Notes: generated from the letters alone by a model not told the origin. A DNA stretch of 64,000 bases from Legionellaceae bacterium (GCA_020831865.1 JAFIFT010000025.1:60696-124695); one strand, 5' to 3'; positions 1-9,798 are shown, numbered from the stretch's first letter. Numbers and translations are program-made.

Positions 1-1066
1 CATAAATCAAGAGAGCTAATCTCATACCTTCTTTTTGATCGAGGATCTTCACTGCATAATCAACTAAGTTAGTCAACCATTGATCACTACCTACTTCCAG
101 AACTGATTCCATAACCGTATTATCCAGATCAAGAACAAGCCAAGTCTCATAGCTAATATTCTTTAAAGCAGTTTTAATCGTTAGAATTTCTTTGATTGTT
201 TGCTCACTTTTTTGGTGTGGCTGTGAGAAAAATGGATGCAATCCTCGAGGAAATGCTGATTTTTTTAAATCAGCCCTAATTAATAACTCTATACGTTCTA
301 GCAGTTCGATCGTTTCTTCGTAGGCCTCCAATACTCCGCTGATTAGATCCATTTGCTGAGGCGTCTGTGGGGAGAGTGATGGAAAATTTCTTGCTGTTAG
401 CAGTGCACTTTTAAATTCCGCCAAAGTCCCCCAACAACCTTGTTCATAAAATTGACGACCAAAGTTACGCCTGATTTTTTTTTCGATTTTTTTTGTATCG
501 CTTAAAACAATACCATCAATTTTGCTCAACGACGCAACCCAGAAACACTGAGCATGCGCACCTCGTATTCCAGAAAGCTTTTGAACAGGTAATTGAAATA
601 GTGTATTTAATAAAGAATGATCTCGGCCCTCACCTTTTCGTAAATCAACGCCATGCTCCTCACGTGTTTCATGAATGGCAGTAACTAAGGGGTTTTCAAC
701 ATAAATTTCAAATTTATTTTCGATTAAGCAAGTAAGGATGTCTTGATAAGTTTGGTCTCTAAAAAATTTTCCAACGAATTTTTGTAAAAAATCATATTCT
801 AAATCAGGAAAAGGCTTTCCTACCTCTATAAAAAAGCGTCGTTCACCTTTAATGACTATAATATCTTGAATTCCAGCCGGAGGCGCAACCGTAACAGGAC
901 CTACACGGTCTGATTTAATGCATCCCCAAACAATTTGATTACCTTTCTGATAATAAGGTAAAACACCACAGCGCATAGTTGGGAAAGGATATAACCCATT
1001 TTCACCTTTTTCTAAGAGTATGGGTTGATAGGCACTGATATGATTTAGTTCGACTATTTTTGGCAT
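1..1066 (-). CDS. Nudix-like / HAD (DUF2608-type) fusion protein, partial
   Basis: Open frame entering from the left edge on the minus strand; 355 codons are visible and the 3' end lies outside the window. The start is ATG at 1066, with AGGAGG about 7 bases upstream. Residues ~30-180 look like a Nudix hydrolase domain: E124-x7-H132-E133-x2-E136-E137-x-G139-V matches the Nudix box, but the leading Gly is Lys and the Arg of the RE pair is His, so catalysis is uncertain. From ~308 a second domain starts with D-L-D-N-T (313-317) followed by G-S-D-Q-W, the HAD motif I pattern of the DUF2608 proteins found in Legionella, Coxiella and Chlamydia. The two are joined by a helical stretch (240-300). The gene is clearly AT-richer than glpD beside it. 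Substrate unknown; family assignment is from motifs only. Confidence 0.75.
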   Translation of the reverse strand, partial: MPKIVELNHISAYQPILLEKGENGLYPFPTMRCGVLPYYQKGNQIVWGCIKSDRVGPVTVAPPAGIQDIIVIKGERRFFIEVGKPFPDLEYDFLQKFVGKFFRDQTYQDILTCLIENKFEIYVENPLVTAIHETREEHGVDLRKGEGRDHSLLNTLFQLPVQKLSGIRGAHAQCFWVASLSKIDGIVLSDTKKIEKKIRRNFGRQFYEQGCWGTLAEFKSALLTARNFPSLSPQTPQQMDLISGVLEAYEETIELLERIELLIRADLKKSAFPRGLHPFFSQPHQKSEQTIKEILTIKTALKNISYETWLVLDLDNTVMESVLEVGSDQWLTNLVDYAVKILDQKEGMRLALLIY

Positions 1067-1329
1067 GTGTGACCCTCCTATTCTTCTAGCTAAGTTTTTA
1101 GAACGGAGCTGATTTTGCTGCTTCAGTTTAAAAGCAATATCGACATGTGCGTCAATAAGTACTCAAAGTGGTTTCTATTTTATCGCTGAATTAAAAAAGA
1201 TGCAACTCTTTGTAAACAAGCTAATTTGAAGAATAATGATATTAAATGAAGCTGATTTATAATATCTTGTTAGCGTTAATTGGGGAAAAGGGTGGTACAG
1301 TATGGGTCAAGCAAATTTGTACATCCCAG
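1067..1329. other. AT-rich intergenic stretch beside an IS remnant
   Basis: No convincing gene. It carries the 5' leader of the minus-strand Nudix/HAD gene and, from about 1285, what is probably the non-coding 3' end of the IS3-family element whose transposase tail follows at 1330. I could not define a terminal inverted repeat because the other end of the element is missing. Confidence 0.4.
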
Positions 1330-1446
1330 TTAAGCCACTTTTTTCAATACCCCCCAATAGCGATTTTCAAACTGATTGGGACTTTGATAATCCAAAGACG
1401 AATGCAATCTTTGATGGTTATAAAACATGGTAATGTAATCCGCCTT
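1330..1446 (-). pseudogene. IS3-family transposase (orfB) C-terminal remnant
   Basis: Read on the minus strand, the frame ending with TAA at 1330-1332 encodes a peptide containing D-Y-I-T-M-F-Y-N-H-Q-R-L-H-S-S-L followed by a Y-x-S-P-x-x-F-E pattern. This is the hallmark C-terminus of IS3-family integrase-type transposases (YN..RLHSSLGY.SP..FE). Only about 38 codons remain; an in-frame stop lies upstream, inside the glpD tail. The fragment abuts or slightly overlaps the 3' end of glpD, so an insertion or deletion junction lies right at that stop codon. The rest of the IS, including the DDE catalytic core, is absent. Confidence 0.75.
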
Positions 1447-2933
1447 TACCCGTTTGCCGTTTCATTCAGGTAGAATGTTAATTTTGCTTTGTCCTCTGCA
1501 CTAAAAGACAAGCCCAGTTTGGAGCGTCTCCATAAAATATCATCCGCCGTGCGGGCCCATTCTTCCGTGATCAGCCAGTCTACTTCCCTCTGATATAGTC
1601 CATGAGCAAAATGCTGCCCCATGTCACTTGCTTGATGGCAATCCCGCAACAGTTCATGAACACGGGAACCATAGGTGCGTGTAAAACGAGACAAAACTGC
1701 GTTTGGCAACCAGGCATAGCGTTGTTGACATTCACTGGCAAAGCTATCCCACTGGGGCAATGGAATAGCGCCGCCAGGTAGTGGGATAGATTGCGTCTGT
1801 CCGGCCGGAAGATGGGGAAAAACCACCTTCAAGCTCTGGAGAATCTCATTGGCTAATTGACGATAGGTGGTGATTTTTCCGCCATAAATATGTAATATCG
1901 GGGCGGGTTTTGTTTCTAAAGAAAAACTATAATCACGGGTGAGATGCTGAGCTTGTTCAAGTGGGGTATCCAGTAGGGGTCGAATACCACTCCAGCTGTG
2001 CACAATATCACTAGCCTGTAATTGTTCCTGAAAATAGTAATTGGTCAGAGATAATAAATAATCGCGTTCTTCCTGGCTGATTTGAGGCGGCGTATCGAGC
2101 TGAAAGATGCGTACATCAGTGGTGCCTATCATGCTGAAACCATGATAGGGTGCCACGAAAATAATACGTTTATCACTGTGTTGCAGCAAATAGGCATGAT
2201 CACCCGCATACAGCTGTCTGACTAAAATATGACTGCCCTTAACCCAGGCAATGGGTTGCTTTTCCTTTTGTCCGGTGTGTTCGGTTACCTGATTCACCCA
2301 GGGGCCGGCAGCGTTAATCAGGCAACGGGCGGATACCGACTGTTCCTGCTGCTGGTGTTGAAAAAAAACTCTCCAGTGATGATTTTGAATTTCCGCACGT
2401 TTAAAAAGAGCCTGGTTCAGGATACAGGCTCCAAAGCGTTTGGCCTGCAAGGCATTTTCAATCGTCAGTCGGGCATCGTGGGTGACGCAGTCATGGTACA
2501 CAAAGCCTTTTTGAAAATGGGGATGCAGGGGCATAAAGTATTGTGGCCAACGGGCTTTACGGATAAAACGGCTTTTGGGCAGTCGATTTTTGCGGCTGAT
2601 GTGATCATAAATAAAAAGCCCGGTGCGTAAGAGCCAGATTGGACGCAGCTTTTGATGATAGGGCAGCACAAAGGGCACGGGATGGACCAGATGCGGGGCT
2701 ATCTTGATTAAAATCTGTCGCTCATCCAGCGCTTTTTTTACCAGGGAAAAATCATATTGTTCCAGATAGCGCAGGCCACCATGAATTAAATTACTACTGT
2801 TGGAGGAGGTTTTGGCCGCGATATCATCCATTTCCAGTAACAGTACCGATAAACCGCGTTGCGCTGCATCAGCGGCGATACCACAGCCGTTAATACCACC
2901 GCCAATAATCACCAGATCATAATTTGCCTGCAT
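1446..2933 (-). CDS. glpD: Aerobic glycerol-3-phosphate dehydrogenase
   Basis: FAD-dependent oxidation of sn-glycerol 3-phosphate to dihydroxyacetone phosphate at the inner membrane, feeding electrons to quinone. The 495-residue protein opens with the Rossmann FAD-binding motif GGGINGCGIA (residues 11-20), followed by the family pattern S-S-N-L-I-H-G-G-L-R-Y-L-E near 45-58. It ends with the usual helical C-terminal domain; length is close to E. coli GlpD (501). It is divergent from glpK, with 120 bases between the chosen starts, so the two probably share a control region. The last codons sit against an IS3 remnant, and the extreme C-terminus may have been altered by that junction. Confidence 0.95.
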   Translation of the reverse strand: MQANYDLVIIGGGINGCGIAADAAQRGLSVLLLEMDDIAAKTSSNSSNLIHGGLRYLEQYDFSLVKKALDERQILIKIAPHLVHPVPFVLPYHQKLRPIWLLRTGLFIYDHISRKNRLPKSRFIRKARWPQYFMPLHPHFQKGFVYHDCVTHDARLTIENALQAKRFGACILNQALFKRAEIQNHHWRVFFQHQQQEQSVSARCLINAAGPWVNQVTEHTGQKEKQPIAWVKGSHILVRQLYAGDHAYLLQHSDKRIIFVAPYHGFSMIGTTDVRIFQLDTPPQISQEERDYLLSLTNYYFQEQLQASDIVHSWSGIRPLLDTPLEQAQHLTRDYSFSLETKPAPILHIYGGKITTYRQLANEILQSLKVVFPHLPAGQTQSIPLPGGAIPLPQWDSFASECQQRYAWLPNAVLSRFTRTYGSRVHELLRDCHQASDMGQHFAHGLYQREVDWLITEEWARTADDILWRRSKLGLSFSAEDKAKLTFYLNETANG

Positions 2934-3053
2934 GGCTCACGTTCCAAAGTGGGTGCGCTTGTTTCTCAGCTATGGTCTTGCATGAGAAGCTACTGGATCT
3001 CTTATGAATATTCAAGGTATCCTGTTGCCATCATAACTTTTATCATTTTTAAA

Positions 3054-4526
3054 GTGAAGACCATTTTAGCTATCGATCAGGGAACCAGCAGCACCAGAGC
3101 CAGGTTATATACCACGGAAGGAAAGTTGCTCTTCAATAGCCAGCGCATGCTCGCCAGTGATTATCCACAGCCCGGTTGGGTTGAACAGCAAGGGGAGGCG
3201 ATATGGGCATCAGTTCTGTCGGTGCTGCGAGACGTTCGTGATTTTGCCGTCAATAAAAAAATTATCGCCTGTGGTATTGCCAATCAACGGGAAACCAGTT
3301 TGTTGTGGCAGCGTTCAACTGGCCGTTGTCTGGGGCCGGCACTGGTATGGCAAGACAGGCGAACCGCTGAGTATTGCCAGTCACTACAGGCCAAACAAGC
3401 GCTCATTCATCAAAAAACTGGATTGCTGCTCGACCCTTATTTTTCAGCCAGTAAAATTCATTGGATGCTGCATCATTATCCGCAGGCCGCCTCGCTTCTG
3501 GCGCAGGATGATCTGGCCTTTGGAACTGTGGACAGTTATTTGATTTGGCGGCTCAGTGGCGGTAAAACACATAAAACCGATGTGACCAATGCCAGCCGAA
3601 CGATGCTGTTTAACCTGCATCACCTGGCGTGGGATACCGAGTTGCTGGATATTTTTGGCATTCCCCGTTCTATTCTACCGGAGGTCGTCCCTTGTGTGGC
3701 TGATTTTGCAGACATTCAGTCCGAAATATTAGGCTATTCGGTACCCATTCTGGGTGTGGCGGGAGATCAGCAAGCGGCACTGATTGGGCAGGCTGGATTT
3801 AGCCGCGGGATGATAAAAGCAACTTACGGAACGGGGGGCTTCTTACTGAAAAATGCCGGTAAGCGTCCTTGTCTTTCCCGGCACCGATTGCTGACCACCA
3901 TTGCCTATCAGGTTGGGGATACCGTCCACTATGGCTTGGAAGGCAGTATTTATCAGGCAGGGACTATGATCAAATGGCTGCGCGACAGCATGGGGATTCT
4001 ACCCGCGGCCGCTGATAGTGAGGGGATGGCCGCTAGCGTGACACACAACCAGGGGGTCTATCTCCTGCCGGCATTTAGCGGTATGGGAGCACCTTATTGG
4101 CATACGCGTCCAGGTGGGCGGATGCATGGTTTATCCCTGGATACGAAACCGGCGCATTTTGTTCGCGCGGCTCTGGAGGCGGTTGCCTACCAAACCTGGG
4201 ATGTTCTGCAGTGCATGCAAAAAGACAGTGCGATTGCTCTGCACAGTATGCGGGTGGATGGCGGGATGGCTGTGAACAATTGGTTATTACAGCGCATTGC
4301 CACGCAGTGTAATATTGCCGTTCAGCGACCTGAGGATATCGAAACCACGGCTTTTGGTGCCGCTATGCTGGCAGCGGTGGGGAGTGGATTGGCCGATTCT
4401 CTGGCGGGGCTTGATGCGTACTGGCAGGAAGAACGTTGCTTTGTACCACAGGAGGGAGAATTCAAACAAATCGCGGCCGATTATAACGGCTGGCAACAGG
4501 TGATTGCGAGTTATCTGCAAGAGTAG
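3054..4526 (+). CDS. glpK: Glycerol kinase
   Basis: ATP-dependent phosphorylation of glycerol to glycerol 3-phosphate, the substrate of GlpD. FGGY-family sugar kinase: N-terminal phosphate-binding loop A-I-D-Q-G-T-S-S-T-R, WQDRR and GDQQAALIGQ active-site segments, and DGGMAVNNWL ATP-binding motif near the C-terminus. The frame is open back to 2859, but the extra N-terminal residues do not resemble the family and overlap glpD. The GTG at 3054 gives 490 residues starting five residues before the DQGT loop, as usual; the ribosome site there is weak, so the start is uncertain. No glpF follows, so glycerol uptake must be encoded elsewhere or be passive. A terminator follows the stop. Confidence 0.92.
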   Translation: MKTILAIDQGTSSTRARLYTTEGKLLFNSQRMLASDYPQPGWVEQQGEAIWASVLSVLRDVRDFAVNKKIIACGIANQRETSLLWQRSTGRCLGPALVWQDRRTAEYCQSLQAKQALIHQKTGLLLDPYFSASKIHWMLHHYPQAASLLAQDDLAFGTVDSYLIWRLSGGKTHKTDVTNASRTMLFNLHHLAWDTELLDIFGIPRSILPEVVPCVADFADIQSEILGYSVPILGVAGDQQAALIGQAGFSRGMIKATYGTGGFLLKNAGKRPCLSRHRLLTTIAYQVGDTVHYGLEGSIYQAGTMIKWLRDSMGILPAAADSEGMAASVTHNQGVYLLPAFSGMGAPYWHTRPGGRMHGLSLDTKPAHFVRAALEAVAYQTWDVLQCMQKDSAIALHSMRVDGGMAVNNWLLQRIATQCNIAVQRPEDIETTAFGAAMLAAVGSGLADSLAGLDAYWQEERCFVPQEGEFKQIAADYNGWQQVIASYLQE

Positions 4527-4551
4527 CCTGGGCCAATCTGGCCCAGGTTTT
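4527..4551 (+). terminator. Rho-independent terminator of glpK
   Basis: Perfect 8-bp stem CCTGGGCC / GGCCCAGG (4527-4534 and 4540-4547) with loop AATCT, followed by TTTT. It begins directly after the glpK stop and separates it from convergent gltA. There is no T run on the gltA side. Confidence 0.85.
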
Positions 4552-4558
4552 GCCGGGC

Positions 4559-5833
4559 TCAGGACTTGACATCCCGGTACTTTTCACCGGTATAGAGCTG
4601 ACGAGGACGACCAATACGGGAATTTGTGGATACCATTTCCATCCAGTGTGACATCCAGCCAACGGTTCTGGCCAGTGCAAAGATGACGGTGAACATATTG
4701 GTGGGAATCCCAATGGCGCTGAGGGTGATTCCAGAATAAAAATCAACGTTGGGATAGAGTTTCTTTTCTACGAAGTACTCATCTTCCAAGGCAATTTTTT
4801 CCAGTTCCATGGCCAGTTTAAACAGGGGCTCATCCTGTGCGCCTACGGCTTTTAACACCTGATGACAGGTTTCGCGCATAACTTTGGCACGAGGGTCATA
4901 ACTTTTATAGACGCGATGCCCAAACCCCATCAAACGGAAAGGATCATTTTTGTCCTTGGCACGTTTGATATAGGTGTTGATGTTTTTGACATCGCCGATT
5001 TCTTTCAACATATTCAAACAGGCTTCATTGGCTCCCCCGTGTGCCGGTCCCCATAAGGCTCCAATGCCGGCTGAAATACAGGCAAAAGGATTGGCACCGG
5101 TCGAGCCGGCCAGACGTACGGTTGATGTTGAGGCATTTTGCTCATGATCGGCATGCAAGGTAAAAATGGTATCCATGGCTTTGACCAAAACCGGATCAGG
5201 GGTAGTCTCTTCCGAGGGTACTCCAAACATCATATGCAAAAAGTTCTCCGCATAAGACATGCGGTTGCGGGGATACATATAGGGAAGGCCGATGGAATAT
5301 TTATAGCTCATTGCTGCCAGAGTCGGCATTTTGGCAATAAGGCGGATAGCCGATCGATACCGATCCTCTTCATTACTGAGATCCATGGAGTCGTGATAGA
5401 AGGCTGATAACGCCCCTACAATACCGACCATAATCGCCATGGGATGCGCATCACGGCGAAATCCATTCAGGAACTGGTACATTTGTTGATGAACCATGGA
5501 ATGATTGTTCAGCAGGGCGATGAACTCTTCTTTGTGGAGTGCCGAGGGTAATTCGCCATTAATCAACAGATAACACACATCAACAAAGTCTTTTTTCTCC
5601 GCCAATTGCTCAATAGGGTAGCCGCGGTAGAGCAACACGCCCTTTTCACCATCAATAAACGTGATTTTGGACTCACAGGAAGCGGTAGAGACAAAGCCAG
5701 GATCATAGGTAAAGTAGCCCTTTGCAACTAATTGATTAACATCAATGACATCTTTTCCAAGTGTGGGCGTATAAATGGGTAAATCAAATGGCTCAAGGCC
5801 ATCGATATGCAAATGCGCATTTTTAGTTGTCAT
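4559..5833 (-). CDS. gltA: Citrate synthase
   Basis: Condenses acetyl-CoA and oxaloacetate to citrate in the TCA cycle. 424 residues, the size of the hexameric NADH-sensitive type II enzymes of gamma-proteobacteria (E. coli 427). Active-site segments are present: GPAHGG (His265), GFGHRVYK (His306) and the Asp in [17 protein letters not shown] at 226-235 is also conserved. Monocistronic, convergent with glpK, and preceded by a strong sigma70-like promoter at 5887-5915. Confidence 0.97.
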   Translation of the reverse strand: MTTKNAHLHIDGLEPFDLPIYTPTLGKDVIDVNQLVAKGYFTYDPGFVSTASCESKITFIDGEKGVLLYRGYPIEQLAEKKDFVDVCYLLINGELPSALHKEEFIALLNNHSMVHQQMYQFLNGFRRDAHPMAIMVGIVGALSAFYHDSMDLSNEEDRYRSAIRLIAKMPTLAAMSYKYSIGLPYMYPRNRMSYAENFLHMMFGVPSEETTPDPVLVKAMDTIFTLHADHEQNASTSTVRLAGSTGANPFACISAGIGALWGPAHGGANEACLNMLKEIGDVKNINTYIKRAKDKNDPFRLMGFGHRVYKSYDPRAKVMRETCHQVLKAVGAQDEPLFKLAMELEKIALEDEYFVEKKLYPNVDFYSGITLSAIGIPTNMFTVIFALARTVGWMSHWMEMVSTNSRIGRPRQLYTGEKYRDVKS

Positions 5834-5886
5834 ATGATCTCCTAATGATTATCCTGACGGACTTTGTAATCGCTGATATGCTGGCA

Positions 5887-5915
5887 ACTATATAGAAATG
5901 ACGCACATCCGTCAA
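5887..5915 (-). promoter_or_regulatory. Predicted sigma70 promoter of gltA
   Basis: On the minus strand TTGACG (5915-5910), a 17-base spacer, then TATAGT (5892-5887), about 54 bases before the gltA start. This is the best sigma70-like match I noticed in the window. Confidence 0.7.
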
Positions 5916-6028
5916 TTTTAAAACCTCAGCAGAGTACTGGTGCTCTGTTTTGATGCTTTGGTGTAAAAACATGAACCGACATCTGGGATGTGCCAGGAAA
6001 AAATGGATAGTATTGCAGGAAAATAACT

Positions 6029-6898
6029 ATGTTAAAAATTGCTGAATTACCCTTGAATGAGCGTCGTGCGGTCTATCATCTGGATCTTTTACCGACAGAA
6101 ATAGCTGATACCATTATCACCGTTGGTGATCCGAAACGTGTAGCGCTCGTGAGCCGGCATTTTGATGCCATTGAATGCCAGCGTCAGCAACGGGAATTTG
6201 TTACCCATACCGGCAGAATCGGCAATAAACGGATCTCGGTGCTATCAACCGGTATCGGTATGCCCAATATCGATATTGTCATGAATGAACTGGATGCCTT
6301 GTTTAATATTGATTTAGCGAGACGGCAAGTCTGTGATACTCCACGCGCCTTCACGCTTATTCGTCTGGGAACCACAGGCACATTGCAGGCTGATATCGCG
6401 CTAGGCGAAATATTGCTCAGCCAATATGCTATCGGTTTTGACAGCTTGATGGATTATTACGAACCTGACTTTTGTGAGGAGAAACAGAACTTTTACCTGG
6501 CGCTGCGCGAAGGGCTTGCCTCCTTTACGCCTGCCTTTTTTGTCAGTAGAGCTGACCGCCATTTACTCGAGCATTTTCGTGCTCTTGCCAGGCCGGTTAT
6601 TACCGCCACCTGCGGCGGCTTTTATGCGCCGCAAGGACGCAAACTGCGGAAAAATATCCGGCATCAGACGCTATGGCAATATTTGACCGACTTTCGCTAT
6701 CAGAATCTGCGCGTGAGCAATATTGAAATGGAAACCGCAGCTATCCTCGGGCTGGGTGAAGTATTTGGCCACCGTTGTCTGTCTTTGAGCGTTGTGGTGG
6801 CCAATCGTCCACATGGCAGTTTTTCAGACAATATCGAGCAGGATATTGAGCGTATGATTGAAAAGGCCCTGGCCTCTATAGAGCGCTTGCCCACGTAA
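6029..6898 (+). CDS. Nucleoside phosphorylase (uridine phosphorylase family)
   Basis: Phosphorolysis of a nucleoside to free base and pentose 1-phosphate for salvage. 289 residues of the PNP/UDP phosphorylase family 1: V-G-D-P-K-R-V near residue 34 (phosphate-binding Arg), STGIGMPN near 72, and an M-E-T-A-A-I segment near 235, corresponding to the MEMEAA ribose-binding motif of uridine phosphorylases. Substrate cannot be decided from sequence, and the long middle insertion (F-D-S-L-M-D-Y-Y and after) differs from E. coli Udp. Start ATG has an AGGAAA-type site 6 to 7 bases upstream. Monocistronic, upstream of gyrA. Confidence 0.85.
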   Translation: MLKIAELPLNERRAVYHLDLLPTEIADTIITVGDPKRVALVSRHFDAIECQRQQREFVTHTGRIGNKRISVLSTGIGMPNIDIVMNELDALFNIDLARRQVCDTPRAFTLIRLGTTGTLQADIALGEILLSQYAIGFDSLMDYYEPDFCEEKQNFYLALREGLASFTPAFFVSRADRHLLEHFRALARPVITATCGGFYAPQGRKLRKNIRHQTLWQYLTDFRYQNLRVSNIEMETAAILGLGEVFGHRCLSLSVVVANRPHGSFSDNIEQDIERMIEKALASIERLPT

Positions 6899-6965
6899 AT
6901 CCTGGAGCATTCAGCGCTTGTCCTCAGCTATCGTGAGGCAGGTAAGCCAAGCTGTCGCTGTCCCG

Positions 6966-7136
6966 TACTAAAGGCATGTAAACGAAGCTTGTAAAATCAA
7001 AATACCCCCGTTCTGCGCTTTATGCGCGGAATCCAGCTCCGCTCGTCATCCAGGATCGTTGCGATACCCTGCATAAAGCGCGGAACGTAGGAAAAAAGAA
7101 GATTTTTTGTGTTCAAAATTCAGATACGTTTACCCC
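6966..7136. repeat. MITE-like intergenic repeat, copy A
   Basis: One of three similar ~170 bp elements (others at about 23933 and 38223). Shared blocks in order: GTAAACG-type end, CTTGTAAAATC, CGCTTTATGCGCGGAATCCAG, a short centre, GATACC(C)TGCATAAAGCGCGG, AGATTTTTTGTGTTC, and a terminal CGTTTACCC. The ends are imperfect inverted repeats, and the inner GCGCTTTATGCGCGG / CGCATAAAGCGCGG blocks are also inverted, so the transcript could fold into one long hairpin. No coding capacity. Confidence 0.75.
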
Positions 7137-7156
7137 ACTTGTTGTGCGCAAGACAA

Positions 7157-7185
7157 TTCATTTAAAACGGGGAATATGCTATGAT
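7157..7185 (+). promoter_or_regulatory. Predicted gyrA promoter
   Basis: TTCATT (7157-7162), 17-base spacer, TATGAT (7180-7185), 42 bases before the gyrA ATG, just downstream of repeat copy A. The -35 is imperfect. Confidence 0.45.
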
Positions 7186-7227
7186 TGACGCTTTGATGAT
7201 CTGAATCAGGCAAGGACAGGTTTTATT

Positions 7228-9798
7228 ATGGTGAACACCGCGAAAGAAGTCATTTCCGTTAACATTGAAGATGAATTAAAACAATCTTACCTCGATTACG
7301 CGATGAGTGTTATTGTGGGGCGGGCATTGCCGGATGTGCGTGATGGATTGAAGCCGGTGCATCGCCGTGTTCTTTTCGCGATGAGCGAACTGGGTAATGA
7401 CTGGAACAAGCCGTATAAGAAGTCAGCGCGGGTGGTCGGGGATGTGATTGGTAAATACCATCCCCATGGTGATACGGCCGTATATGACACGATTGTTCGC
7501 CTGGCGCAGCCATTTTCCATGCGTTACATGCTGGTCGATGGTCAGGGAAACTTTGGTTCGGTGGATGGGGATGCCGCCGCCGCCATGCGGTACACCGAGG
7601 TGCGTATGTCCAAAGTAGCCCACGCGCTACTGGCTGATTTAGAAAAGGAAACCGTTGACTTTGCCCCTAACTACGATGAAACGGAATTTGCTCCTGTGGT
7701 GCTTCCTTCACGGGTTCCCAATTTGCTGGTCAATGGCTCATCAGGTATTGCGGTGGGTATGGCAACCAATATCCCACCCCATAATCTGGGTGAAGTGACC
7801 GATGCCTGTATTGCCTTGATTGATAATAGCGAATTGAGCATTGATCAGCTAATGGAGATTATTCCCGGCCCGGATTTCCCGACAGCAGGTATCATTAACG
7901 GACGTGCCGGTATTATTCAAGGCTATCGGACCGGCCGCGGCCGCGTTATCATTCGTGCCCGTACTGAAATTGAAACCGACCCTGCGACCGGTCGGCAGGC
8001 TATTATTGTCCATGAACTGCCGTATCAGGTGAACAAAGCCCGCCTGATTGAAAAAATTGCCGAACTGGTGCGCGAGAAGCGGATGGAGGGAATATCCGGT
8101 TTGCGTGATGAGTCAGATAAGCAGGGGATGCGGGTCGTCATTGAGTTGAAGCGCGGTGAAGTCGCGGAAGTGGTATTGAATAATCTGTATACGCAAACGC
8201 AAATGCAAAATGTGTTTGGCATTAATATGGTCGCTCTGGTTGACGGCCAGCCCCGCACCTTGAATCTGAAAGACATTCTGGAATGTTTTATTAAGCACCG
8301 GCGTGAAGTGGTGACCCGCCGTACAATCTTTGAATTGAAAAAAGCCAGAGCCAGGGCGCATACGTTGGAGGGTTTAGGTATTGCCCTGGCCAATATTGAT
8401 GAGATGATTGAGCTCATCAAGCAGTCACCCACACCGCAGGATGCCAAAACGGCCCTGCTGGCTCGGGTCTGGCAGACGGGAATGGTTAAGGCCATGTTGG
8501 ACAGCGTGGGGAGCAATGCCTGTCGTCCGGATGATTTGGAAGCGCACTATGGTTTGAGCGAGGCCGGTTATCAATTGTCGCCTGAACAGGCACAGGCGAT
8601 TCTCGAGCTGCGTTTGCACCGCTTAACCGCACTGGAACAAAATAAAATTTTAACCGAATTTAAGAGTTTAATTGATGAAATCGGCAAGTTGCTGGAGATT
8701 TTGGCCTCACCAGAGCGCTTAATGACCGTCATCAAGGAAGAGTTGGAAGCCATAAAAGAACAGTTTAATGATCCACGCCGCAGTGAAATTATGGCTTCGC
8801 AGGAAGATTTAACCATTGAAGATTTGATCACGGAAGAAGACGTCGTGGTAACATTGTCACATCAGGGCTATGTCAAATATCAGCCGTTAACCGCTTACCA
8901 GGCACAACGTCGGGGCGGTAAGGGGCGTTCCGCCGCGAATGTCAAAGATGAAGATTTCGTTGATAAGCTGGTGATTACCAGTACGCATGATACCTTGCTG
9001 TGTTTTTCCAATCACGGCCGTTTATACTGGTTGAAAGCCTATCAACTCCCCCTGGCCAGCCGGGCATCGCGGGGTAAACCGATTGTTAATATTTTGCCTT
9101 TGTCGGAGAACGAATGTATCAACGCCATGTTGCCTGTCCGTCAGTTTGATGCCTCCTGTTTCGTCTTTATGGCAACCCGTTCCGGTACGGTAAAAAAAGT
9201 ATCACTGGAAGCTTTCAGCCGGCCTCGTTCCTCCGGCATTATTGCGGTTGATTTGAGCGAGGGTGATCAACTGGTGGGTGTTGATATTACCGATGGCGCG
9301 CAGGATATAATGTTATTTACCGATGCCGGTAAGGTCATACGCTTCCCGGAAGAGCAGGTACGAGCCATGGGCCGCACGGCTCGTGGTGTTCGGGGAATTA
9401 AACTGGCGGATGGCCATCATGTTATTTCTCTGGTCATTGCCCGCAGTGAAGGGACCATCTTGACGGCAACCGAAAATGGGTATGGTAAACGAACTGCCGT
9501 TGAAGAATATCGTACTACCGGCCGTGGTGGACAGGGGATCATTTCCATTCAGGTCAGCGAACGCAATGGTAAAGTGGTACGCTCGTTGCAGGTGGAACAT
9601 TCCGATGAAGTCATGCTGATCACTAATAAAGGGACGTTAGTACGCTTTAAGGTGGAGGAACTTTCCATTATTGGTCGCAATACCCAAGGTGTACGCTTGA
9701 TCAATGTGGGTGCGGAAGAACGTGTGGTGGGTATGCAGCGCATTGAGGATATCAGCCCTGATTTTGAGGATCTTGCGGATACGGTCGAGGACGTCTGA
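7228..9798 (+). CDS. gyrA: DNA gyrase subunit A
   Basis: Breakage-reunion subunit of the type II topoisomerase that introduces negative supercoils. 856 residues: N-terminal winged-helix/tower domain with catalytic Tyr122 (A-M-R-Y-T-E), then a C-terminal six-bladed DNA-wrapping pinwheel. The GyrA-box-like Q-R-R-G-G-K-G begins the C-terminal domain near residue 560. The quinolone-resistance region reads [10 protein letters not shown], i.e. Thr83 and Asp87 in E. coli numbering, which is the wild-type state in Legionella (Ser83 in E. coli). First gene of a tight run with serC, aroA, cmk and rpsA; its TGA overlaps the serC ATG by one base. Confidence 0.98.
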   Translation: MVNTAKEVISVNIEDELKQSYLDYAMSVIVGRALPDVRDGLKPVHRRVLFAMSELGNDWNKPYKKSARVVGDVIGKYHPHGDTAVYDTIVRLAQPFSMRYMLVDGQGNFGSVDGDAAAAMRYTEVRMSKVAHALLADLEKETVDFAPNYDETEFAPVVLPSRVPNLLVNGSSGIAVGMATNIPPHNLGEVTDACIALIDNSELSIDQLMEIIPGPDFPTAGIINGRAGIIQGYRTGRGRVIIRARTEIETDPATGRQAIIVHELPYQVNKARLIEKIAELVREKRMEGISGLRDESDKQGMRVVIELKRGEVAEVVLNNLYTQTQMQNVFGINMVALVDGQPRTLNLKDILECFIKHRREVVTRRTIFELKKARARAHTLEGLGIALANIDEMIELIKQSPTPQDAKTALLARVWQTGMVKAMLDSVGSNACRPDDLEAHYGLSEAGYQLSPEQAQAILELRLHRLTALEQNKILTEFKSLIDEIGKLLEILASPERLMTVIKEELEAIKEQFNDPRRSEIMASQEDLTIEDLITEEDVVVTLSHQGYVKYQPLTAYQAQRRGGKGRSAANVKDEDFVDKLVITSTHDTLLCFSNHGRLYWLKAYQLPLASRASRGKPIVNILPLSENECINAMLPVRQFDASCFVFMATRSGTVKKVSLEAFSRPRSSGIIAVDLSEGDQLVGVDITDGAQDIMLFTDAGKVIRFPEEQVRAMGRTARGVRGIKLADGHHVISLVIARSEGTILTATENGYGKRTAVEEYRTTGRGGQGIISIQVSERNGKVVRSLQVEHSDEVMLITNKGTLVRFKVEELSIIGRNTQGVRLINVGAEERVVGMQRIEDISPDFEDLADTVEDV

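Larger units (their letters stand above)
6899..7227. other. Intergenic region with repeat copy A and gyrA leader
   Basis: No gene seen. It holds a ~170 bp dispersed repeat (about 6966-7136) and then the gyrA promoter and leader. Confidence 0.6.

Noticed and set aside
1246..1473. 75-codon plus-strand open frame between the Nudix/HAD gene and glpD
   Set aside because: It runs antisense through the IS3 transposase remnant and into glpD; the minus-strand reading gives a recognisable transposase motif, this one gives none.
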